A stretch of DNA of 57,102 nt from an uncultured bacterium (lineage in GTDB: Bacteria > Planctomycetota > Phycisphaerae > Phycisphaerales > SM1A02), in contig CAIUGT010000002.1 in the NCBI GenBank assembly GCA_903898755.1, forward strand, positions 1-57,102, in the 5' to 3' direction. The notes under the pieces are model-generated. The model ran no database searches, was not told the origin of the DNA, and saw nothing but the letters and a program-made list of their open reading frames with translations. Shown here in pieces: positions 51,411-57,102 of this stretch. How positions within the stretch are numbered: the first letter of the stretch is position 1; each line of letters begins with the position of its first letter. The position numbers were made by a program, and so were the translations under genes.

Positions 51411-52910
51411 TTAAGCGCGAACTTGGCGCGGCGCGTTTCGCTGGCTGTTGTGTTGGGGTTTCTGCTGACTGTTGCGCAGGGCTTGGCGCAAGCGCTCCAG
51501 AATTTCCACGATCATGCAAGTGCCCGCGGTTCCAGCATCAACCGTGGCCTTTTTTTGAATCAAGACTTCGATGCGCGTGGCGCCACTATGGATGGCCGAG
51601 TGTGAATTCCGTTTCATCGCGCGCGCAATTTCTGGAAAACTCATGGACGTGTGATGTCGCGCAAGCCACGCGATCAACGCGCGCGCCAACGTGATGTGCC
51701 GATGACGGCTTTCGCCCGCAAGTTGCGCCGCATCAATGCCCATGATCAAGCACACTTGTTCAATGATGTCCGACAGCCGTACTGGAATAGTTCCACGCGT
51801 TGCATTTTCGCGGCGAAAAAGCGTTTCAATAATTCCGCATGAAATCTCATCGCGGCTTTGCGTATGCAGTGTCGTCAGTGGATTGTCAGACTGCATCGAA
51901 TTTTGCGCCAAACGCATCGCTTGCAAGCTGGCGAACGCGCCTTCGATTTCGCGCGCGCCATTGACGCAATGGCACGCCATGGCGTCCACGGCCTCGCTTG
52001 AAAGCACGATGGATTTGCGCAACGCCACGGATTTCACCAACGCTTGTCGCAGCGCAAGATCCGGAGCGTCAATGCGCACGACCATTCCGGCGAGCATGCG
52101 GCTGATGAGTGATTGACTGAGCCGTCGAACCAAGTGCGGGTGCTCATCGGAGGCGAGCACCACTTGTGAGCCAGAAAGTTGCACCGCATCCAGAGTGTGC
52201 AAGAACTCGGTCTGTGTCGCGGTTTTGCCCGCAAGAAAATGCACATCGTCAATTGCCAAGACATCCACGCGACGAACGCGCGCGCGAAATGCGTCAATGG
52301 TTCCGTGGCGCACCGACTGGATGTATTCATTGGTGAATTGCTCGGCCGTGACGTAGCGCACGCGTTGTTGCGTGCGCGACTCGCGCCGGCGCCGGCACAA
52401 TGCTTGCAGCAAATGGGATTTGCCAACGCCGCAACTTCCGTGAATGACCAGGCAATTTCCAATCACGTTGCCTGAGGCAAAACTGCTGGCGGCATCGAAC
52501 GCCATTTTGTTGGTTGGACCCACCACAAAGTCCTCAAGGCGGCGCCAGGCTTCCGTAGTCCGTGGACGAGCCGTAGGCGTGACGAAGACTGGGCGCTCGG
52601 AGGCTGGATCGGATGTTTCAGTGGAGCGAGGAGGCGCATCCATGCTCTGGGTTGGGCACAGTTGGACCACGCGCAAATCGAAATCGTCGCGGCCCAAGGC
52701 CTCTTGGGAAACGGCGCGCAAGTCTCCGCCGAAATTCTTGCGAATCCAATCCGCCGCGAAGGAACTTTCCGCGTCAACGGCTAGTTTTCCGCTTTCAACA
52801 CGCACCGTGGATGCGGAATCAAACCACATGTCAGCGCGGCGGTTTCCCAACCGCTGGCTGAGCAAGTTTCGAATTCGGCTGGGTAATTCCAAGGTGCTTT
52901 CTGGGGACAC
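51411..52910 (-). CDS. dnaA: Chromosomal replication initiator DnaA (divergent)
   Basis: The GTG at 52910 (GGAG 10 bases upstream) gives 499 residues; the frame runs upstream to 53129 but without conservation. AAA+ motifs: Walker A GSCGVGKSHLL and Walker B VLAIDDVHFLAG, sensor and the arginine-rich LVRRLSQSLISRM region. Domain IV retains ITLARALIAWLARHHTSMSFPEIARAM. However, the recognition-helix phrase is KRNSHSAIHSG where most bacteria have GRDHTTVLHA, so the D-H-T residues that read the DnaA box are N-S-H. The C-terminal tail (30 residues) is Gln/Arg-rich. It opens DNA at oriC with ATP. oriC-like DnaA boxes lie upstream. Confidence 0.92.
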   Translation of the reverse strand: MSPESTLELPSRIRNLLSQRLGNRRADMWFDSASTVRVESGKLAVDAESSFAADWIRKNFGGDLRAVSQEALGRDDFDLRVVQLCPTQSMDAPPRSTETSDPASERPVFVTPTARPRTTEAWRRLEDFVVGPTNKMAFDAASSFASGNVIGNCLVIHGSCGVGKSHLLQALCRRRRESRTQQRVRYVTAEQFTNEYIQSVRHGTIDAFRARVRRVDVLAIDDVHFLAGKTATQTEFLHTLDAVQLSGSQVVLASDEHPHLVRRLSQSLISRMLAGMVVRIDAPDLALRQALVKSVALRKSIVLSSEAVDAMACHCVNGAREIEGAFASLQAMRLAQNSMQSDNPLTTLHTQSRDEISCGIIETLFRRENATRGTIPVRLSDIIEQVCLIMGIDAAQLAGESRHRHITLARALIAWLARHHTSMSFPEIARAMKRNSHSAIHSGATRIEVLIQKKATVDAGTAGTCMIVEILERLRQALRNSQQKPQHNSQRNAPRQVRA

Positions 52911-53140
52911 GGACGATCGACTCCAACTGATTGAAAGAGTGTTGAAACAGGTTGACGGGAAATGAGAAATCCAAGCTGGCGCAGAAGGTGAATCAAGTGG
53001 AACCACAAGCAATAAGACAACCAACCGAATTGATTTCAGTTGATCCCCATGGCTTTTGGCGTCGTCCGTTCCTGGGTCACGACAAACTTGAAAGTTGGTC
53101 GCAAACATTTCCGCGTCCTGCGGAGTCAAGGCAGATTAGT

Positions 53141-53280
53141 GCGATTTATTCTTTACGCAAGGCAAATAGTGATACATTTTTTATTCCGGTCACAAAGCCT
53201 TGCATTGATGGGAGTTCGCTCTGAAATTAACTTGTGCACGCACATTTATGCACAACTGTCCACATCATGTGGAGAATTTC
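53141..53280. other. Candidate replication origin (oriC) with DnaA boxes
   Basis: The 354 bases between dnaA and the acetyltransferase gene hold a cluster of DnaA-box-like sequences at 53246-53276: TTATGCACA (one mismatch to TTATCCACA), CTGTCCACA (two mismatches), and the inverted TGTGGAGAA (one mismatch). An A+T-rich segment lies at 53143-53186. Further upstream of dnaA I see no other boxes. TCCACA-TCA-TGTGGA (53259-53273) is also a short inverted repeat, which could double as a terminator. Confidence 0.6.
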
Positions 53281-54191
53281 AAACTTGACAAAGCAAGCGC
53301 CACTCTGCGGCTGATCACGCGGAAACCTCTCGAGACATACAAGCGCAAAGCGGGGGAATTACGCTCATCCACCGCAAGCATAATGCTGCGTTCACTATGT
53401 TTTGCGGCAAGACACAACGCATGGTCAAGTAAATGCGCGCCAAATCCCTTTCCGCGCGCATGTTTTGCCAAGCCAAAGTACGTCACTTCAATGCAATCGG
53501 CGGCGGGAGTGCGATTCAAAATAGCAACGCCCGCATTCACTCCGTTGATTTGCATCACGGTCCAAAGTTGCGGATCAAAATTTCCGCCGCGTCGATGGCC
53601 ATCTAAAATATCTTTTTCATGGCGCAATGCGGACAAGCCAGGGCAATCAAGCGAGTCTTCGTATGTAGAGCGCAACAACGCAAGCATTGCGTCATCATCT
53701 ATAGAAGTGGAGGTCAGCACCACATCCGCTTTCGCAAGCGGAGGCTTAACGTGGCGAGAATTTGAGCGCTCCATAGAAACCAATGTGGCCAAGTCCATAA
53801 AGTCGGCGTCTTTGAGAACGGAAAGTTCCAAGTCGTCATCGGGTTCCGCCAAATATTGAATCAAGTCGATTTTTCCAACACTCAACGCATGGCGCGTCAT
53901 GGCTTTCAAGAGCGCGACGGTTTCGGCGGCTTGCTCACGATTATGAATTGGCGACAGCGCCAAAGACGCGGTTTTCCCAGGATTGACGGACAAAAGACCG
54001 ACTGCCGCCAATTGTCCTCGCTGATCAACCCGCTTCCATAAGTCCTGCAGGGATAAACCCTCGCGGTACGCCGCTTTCAGAAATCGACTGCTTTCGGCGC
54101 GCCGCTTTCCCAAAAGTTTTTCCAGCGCCATCAGTCGATCTTCCGGTCCGACAGGCTGCGAACGGTCGTCAGGTGACTGGCTTGAACTCAC
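53265..54191 (-). CDS. GNAT-family acetyltransferase
   Basis: A 308-residue two-domain protein. The C-terminal half is a GNAT domain, with the acetyl-CoA loop ARGKGFGAHLLDHAL and MLAVDERNSPALRLYVSRGF at the typical final strand-helix. The N-terminal half is also mixed alpha/beta and may be a degenerate GNAT copy, as in mycothiol synthase-type proteins. The acceptor is unknown. Its last bases overlap the DnaA-box cluster. It is divergent from the secreted-protein gene at 54239. Confidence 0.87.
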   Translation of the reverse strand: MSSSQSPDDRSQPVGPEDRLMALEKLLGKRRAESSRFLKAAYREGLSLQDLWKRVDQRGQLAAVGLLSVNPGKTASLALSPIHNREQAAETVALLKAMTRHALSVGKIDLIQYLAEPDDDLELSVLKDADFMDLATLVSMERSNSRHVKPPLAKADVVLTSTSIDDDAMLALLRSTYEDSLDCPGLSALRHEKDILDGHRRGGNFDPQLWTVMQINGVNAGVAILNRTPAADCIEVTYFGLAKHARGKGFGAHLLDHALCLAAKHSERSIMLAVDERNSPALRLYVSRGFRVISRRVALALSSLKFST

Positions 54192-54238
54192 GGAATTAAG
54201 CCTAGCAACATTCCAAGGTTCCTTGCGTATTGGTTACC

Positions 54239-54874
54239 ATGACCCGAATGCTTCTCCTTGTATTTCTTTCCATGGTTGCACTTGATGATGCAACCGCAAC
54301 CGCTCAACAAACTCCGGCTCCGAAGCCGCCAGCCGCGCGCAGTCGCGCCGCGGATCAATGGGAACTTGATTATCAAGTTGGGCCACTGCGCCTGTATAAA
54401 GATGGCGAATCGGGCGAGGCATTTTGGTACGCCACCTACACCATTGTCAATCGAACTGGTCGCGATCGAAACATCGCGCCACAGTGGACCATTCTTGACG
54501 AGGAGGGTCGCCTCTTCAACGCGGGCGAGGGAGTTTCTCGGCGCGTTCAGCGAGCGGTGCAAGCGCTGTTGGCGAATCCACTGCATGAAGATCAATCGGC
54601 CGTCATTGGCGACATCATGACTGGCGAGGAAAATGCCAAGAGCGGTTTTGCAATTTGGAAAGCTGGACCTGAAGTGCGGCGTTTCTCGATTTTGGTCACC
54701 GGTCTTTCCAACATTAAAAAAGTGTCCGACGATCCTGCCACCAAGAAGCCGATTGTTTTGAAGAAGACGCGCAGGATTGACTATCAAATGGCCACCGACC
54801 GAGCCACGCTTATCGGCGAAGTGCCCATGGTGCCTTCCGGCGCGGAGCAGAATCCACGTTGGATTATGCGTTAA
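54239..54874 (+). CDS. Secreted protein of unknown function
   Basis: The ATG at 54239 gives 211 residues with a signal peptide (MTRMLLLVFLSMVAL, cut near TATAQQ), a short Pro/Ala linker, then a compact beta-rich domain (WYATYTIVNRTGRDRNIAPQWTILDEEG). The pattern resembles immunoglobulin-like or transglutaminase-associated folds, without clear family. A 164-base gap with a promoter and leader separates it from rpmA. Confidence 0.78.
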   Translation: MTRMLLLVFLSMVALDDATATAQQTPAPKPPAARSRAADQWELDYQVGPLRLYKDGESGEAFWYATYTIVNRTGRDRNIAPQWTILDEEGRLFNAGEGVSRRVQRAVQALLANPLHEDQSAVIGDIMTGEENAKSGFAIWKAGPEVRRFSILVTGLSNIKKVSDDPATKKPIVLKKTRRIDYQMATDRATLIGEVPMVPSGAEQNPRWIMR

Positions 54875-54925
54875 GTAAATTGCGGGTGTTTTGAAGGCAC
54901 TTTGAGCCGTGCCGGGCATGATGGC

Positions 54926-54954
54926 TTGGGTGCATTTCATGGCTTGCATAAAAT
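54926..54954 (+). promoter_or_regulatory. Promoter candidate for rpmA
   Basis: TTGGGT (54926-54931), a 17-base spacer and TAAAAT (54949-54954), predicting a transcript start near 54961 and a leader of about 80 bases. Confidence 0.6.
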
Positions 54955-54969
54955 GGACAATGGGGCTTT

Positions 54970-55016
54970 GCGAAATCCAAGAATTTCGCTAAACTGCCCG
55001 ACCCAGAATTTCTGGG
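54970..55016 (+). promoter_or_regulatory. Two inverted repeats in the rpmA leader
   Basis: GCGAAAT (54970-54976) pairs with ATTTCGC (54983-54989), and CCCAGAA (55002-55008) with TTCTGGG (55010-55016). Both would be hairpins in the leader RNA upstream of the ribosome-binding site AAGGAA. They may be an autoregulatory element of the ribosomal-protein type. Confidence 0.5.
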
Positions 55017-55039
55017 AACGCATTTGAAGGAACCAAACT

Positions 55040-55282
55040 ATGGCACACAAAAAAGGTCAAGGCTCAACTGAAAACGGTCGCGACTCGAACGCGCAACACT
55101 TGGGCATTAAACTTTACGGCGGTCAAGCTGCCCGAACTGGCTGCATCATTCTGCATCAGCGCGGAACCAAGTGGAAGCCAGGCAAGAATGCATTCCGAGC
55201 CAAGGACGACGCCATCATGGCGGGCGCCGATGGCAAGGTTGCTTTCCGCGGACGCTTTGTAGACATTCTTCCGTCAAACTAA
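55040..55282 (+). CDS. rpmA: 50S ribosomal protein L27
   Basis: An 80-residue L27, starting [19 protein letters not shown], with [10 protein letters not shown] and the [10 protein letters not shown] loop. The N-terminal residues reach the peptidyl-transferase centre. No cleavage extension is seen. It is usually preceded by rplU (L21), which is missing here: an exported-protein gene stands in its place. obgE follows after 86 bases, as usual. Confidence 0.97.
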   Translation: MAHKKGQGSTENGRDSNAQHLGIKLYGGQAARTGCIILHQRGTKWKPGKNAFRAKDDAIMAGADGKVAFRGRFVDILPSN

Positions 55283-55293
55283 ATTTCACGCAC

Positions 55294-55355
55294 TGCGGTT
55301 GTTCCAGCAAATGTGGTCGAACACATTTGGTTCACCGCAATTGACCCTTAGGGTC
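55294..55355 (+). other. Structured spacer between rpmA and obgE
   Basis: A two-tier stem (TGCGGT/ACCGCA at 55294-55299 and 55334-55339; inner CAAATGTG/CACATTTG at 55308-55315 and 55322-55329) is followed at once by a second hairpin GACCC-TTA-GGGTC (55343-55355), 14 bases before the obgE start. No T-tract follows, so it is not a classical terminator; it could limit obgE expression or be an mRNA-processing site. Confidence 0.5.
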
Positions 55356-55368
55356 GGATAGATGAAAC

Positions 55369-56403
55369 ATGCTTGTTGATCGTGCGCAAATCATGGTGCG
55401 ATCTGGCAAGGGCGGCAATGGCGCAAGTCATATGCGCCACGAGAAATCCAATCCCAAGGCGGGTCCCGACGGCGGTGACGGAGGCGACGGAGGTAGCGTG
55501 ACAATCGTGACCGACGCGCACTTGGACACACTGCTTGCGTTTCGCTATCAACGACATTTTTTCGCGACCGATGGTGAGAAGGGGCTTTCTAAAAGTTGCC
55601 ACGGCTCCAACGGTCAATCCGTCATTGTGCGAGTGCCTTGTGGAACCCTGGTGTTTGATGACACCACCGGCGAGTTGTTGTCCGACATGGTGTTGCCGGA
55701 TCAAGAATTGGTCGTGGCCAAAGGTGGCAAGGGCGGACTTGGCAACGAGAATTTTAAAACCAGCACGCATCAATCGCCGACGGAGTTCACGCCTGGCGAA
55801 CCCGCCATTGAGCGCATGTTGCGCTTTGAATTGAAACTAATCGCCGATGTTGGGTTGGTTGGTTTGCCCAACGCCGGCAAAAGCACAATGCTTTGCGCGT
55901 TAACGCGCGCTGAGGCCAAGATTGGCGCCTATCCATTCACCACGCTTTCGCCGCAGCTTGGCATTGCGGAATTGCCGGGCGATCGACGTCTTGTATTCGC
56001 GGATTTGCCGGGATTGATCGAGGGCGCTTCCGAAGGCGCTGGCTTGGGATATGAATTTCTGCGCCACATTGAGCGCACGCGCGTCATCTTGCATTTGGTG
56101 GACATGGTTCCCGATGATGGTTCTGATCCGATCGCAAATGTGGAGTTGATCCGCAATGAGCTCGCGGTGTTCAGCGCCGAACTTGGTTCAAAGCCCGAGT
56201 TGTTGGTGTTGAACAAAGTGGATTTAATTCCGGAAGCCGAGCGCGCAAAGAAAGTCATGAAAATGTGCAACGCATTGCGCGTGCCCGCGGCGCGTCGCGT
56301 GGTGGTCAGCGGCGCCACCGGCGAAGGCTTGCGCGACATGCTTGAGGCGTGTTGGAAATTGGCGGAGCATGATGTCGCCGCTCCGTGGCGCGCGATTTCT
56401 TAA
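55369..56403 (+). CDS. obgE: GTPase ObgE/CgtA
   Basis: A 344-residue Obg-family GTPase of ribosome assembly and stress signalling. The Gly-rich OBG fold occupies about residues 1-155 (GGKGGLGNENFKT, GPDGGDGGDGG), followed by the G domain with GLPNAGKST (G1), DLPGLIEGA (G3), and NKVD (G4). It ends at the G domain, without a C-terminal OCT extension. It is transcribed after rpmA, a common order. Confidence 0.97.
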   Translation: MLVDRAQIMVRSGKGGNGASHMRHEKSNPKAGPDGGDGGDGGSVTIVTDAHLDTLLAFRYQRHFFATDGEKGLSKSCHGSNGQSVIVRVPCGTLVFDDTTGELLSDMVLPDQELVVAKGGKGGLGNENFKTSTHQSPTEFTPGEPAIERMLRFELKLIADVGLVGLPNAGKSTMLCALTRAEAKIGAYPFTTLSPQLGIAELPGDRRLVFADLPGLIEGASEGAGLGYEFLRHIERTRVILHLVDMVPDDGSDPIANVELIRNELAVFSAELGSKPELLVLNKVDLIPEAERAKKVMKMCNALRVPAARRVVVSGATGEGLRDMLEACWKLAEHDVAAPWRAIS

Positions 56404-56448
56404 ATTGAAATGTAGTTTCTGGGGGGCCGTGACAATGAGCGTTGTCAA

Positions 56449-57012
56449 TTAATCGCCGTGTTTTTGGCGCAATCGACCTGAAAGCCGAAGCAGCAGTTGC
56501 ACGCGCTCAAATTCATTCAGCCACTCTTGCAGGGTTTCCGCGCCTTCATCAGCAGGAAGCGCAACTCCCGGCACGGGACAAGAGAAACCAAGTTGCTTGC
56601 GCGCGATGGAGCGATAGCGGCTCAATGTGCGATCGCCAAGCATGGAGACAAATTCAAAGTCTTCCGCCATCCATACCACCACGGGAACACGCGCGCCGCC
56701 ACACACTTTGGTGTGCTCGGTCAAATCCGGGCGAGCGTCGCGATCGATCCAGCGCAAATCTATCTGTGGACATGCTTTGGCAATGGCGTGCAGCATTGGA
56801 CCTTGCTGCGCGCAGTCGCCGCACCACACGCCGCTCACAACAAGCACAGGCATGTGGCGCACAAAAGATTTCAGAAGTGTTTCTTGCTCGCTGGTGAGCC
56901 GCACACTTTTTTCCACGCTGCGCCAAGCACCGGCGCGGCCAGGATCGCTTTCTAAATAGCGATCGTAGGGCAGTGACTGTTCAAATGCGCTTTGCAGAAG
57001 GGTTGCGTTCAT
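56449..57012 (-). CDS. Thioredoxin-family protein
   Basis: A 187-residue protein with the redox motif WCGDC (about residue 63) and a following cis-proline phrase GGARVPVVVWMAEDFEFV. The N-terminal 50 residues are a helical extension, and the C-terminal 30 are charged. No signal peptide, so cytoplasmic. It is probably a thioredoxin-like reductase; the partner TrxB lies at 19670 but is not adjacent. It is convergent to obgE. Confidence 0.9.
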   Translation of the reverse strand: MNATLLQSAFEQSLPYDRYLESDPGRAGAWRSVEKSVRLTSEQETLLKSFVRHMPVLVVSGVWCGDCAQQGPMLHAIAKACPQIDLRWIDRDARPDLTEHTKVCGGARVPVVVWMAEDFEFVSMLGDRTLSRYRSIARKQLGFSCPVPGVALPADEGAETLQEWLNEFERVQLLLRLSGRLRQKHGD

Positions 57013-57102
57013 GGCTTAAGAGTATGCAATCACGAAAAAATAATCGAGCGTGAAATGGCGGGGATCAATTTGAAAGGTGATGGAATTGAAGTGATTGTGC
57101 TC
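57013..57102. other. Terminal non-coding stretch, no feature recognised
   Basis: Ninety bases remain to the window edge. They are A+T-rich and likely hold the promoter of the thioredoxin-like gene, but no element can be named. Confidence 0.4.

Noticed and set aside
53259-53273. TCCACA-TCA-TGTGGA as a terminator of the acetyltransferase gene
   Set aside because: No T-run in the correct direction, and each arm matches a DnaA box, which explains it better.
1-57102. CRISPR arrays, insertion sequences or prophage
   Set aside because: No regularly spaced direct repeats, transposases or integrases were found anywhere in the window.

Overview
The window looks like a chromosomal segment of a Gram-negative bacterium, most likely a planctomycete of the Phycisphaera type; this is inferred, not proven. 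The pointers are an LPS gene (lpxB), many lipoproteins and signal peptides, a very large secreted protease with Cys-rich 'CC..WD..C' repeats of a kind common in planctomycetes, a divergent DnaA, and repeated breakage of classic gene neighbourhoods (mraZ without mraW/ftsI, rpmA without rplU, sucC without sucD). Gene density is high, and I see no insertion sequence, prophage or CRISPR array.

Layout. 1-5019 (minus): MoxR ATPase, DUF58, a BatD-like membrane protein and two VWA proteins in an overlapping operon. 5194-6496 (plus): a beta-hydroxyacid dehydrogenase and a small basic protein ending in a terminator. 6558-11073 (minus): an unknown protein, a HAD phosphatase, sucC, TerC and DedA. Then tRNA-Ser, a GbsR-type regulator, a 1411-residue subtilisin-like secreted protein and purD. 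18058-20653: a secreted protein and trxB, separated from aspS by a perfect bidirectional terminator. 22588-29046 (plus): lpxB, then a complete branched-chain amino-acid (HAAT) ABC transporter, livKHMGF, whose LivG carries an unusual membrane-spanning insertion. 30214-32064: nadD, a nucleosidase and two tRNA-Glu genes, each with its own promoter. 32129-37629: a fused acyltransferase, aroB, and a ParA ATPase coupled to an unknown partner. 37723-43442: M19 dipeptidase, a four-gene envelope-like unit, an amidohydrolase and a flavin reductase. 43571-44741: mraZ with its operator, a structured RNA candidate, and csrA. 44920-49782: a lipoprotein, dapF, an M20 peptidase and a DegT-family protein lacking its PLP residues. 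49845-53280: a secreted repeat protein, dnaA and an oriC candidate. 53265-57012: an acetyltransferase, a secreted protein, rpmA, obgE and a thioredoxin-like protein.

The most striking region is 43571-44741. Between mraZ and csrA lies an intergenic stretch of 405 bases that folds, on paper, into at least four hairpins. Each displays a hexaloop of the form A-R-G-G-A-Y closed by a C-G pair, the shape preferred by the translational regulator CsrA. A strong rho-independent terminator follows, and then csrA itself. I read this as a CsrB/RsmY-like CsrA-sequestering small RNA encoded next to csrA and behind an autoregulated mraZ. Such an RNA would be unusual outside Gammaproteobacteria.

Other points of interest are the membrane hairpin inside the LivG nucleotide-binding domain, the PLP-less DegT homologue, the altered DnaA recognition helix beside a DnaA-box cluster, the phage-tail-like repeats inside the secreted protease, and the ParA plus possible P-loop-less MinD/FlhG-like pair.
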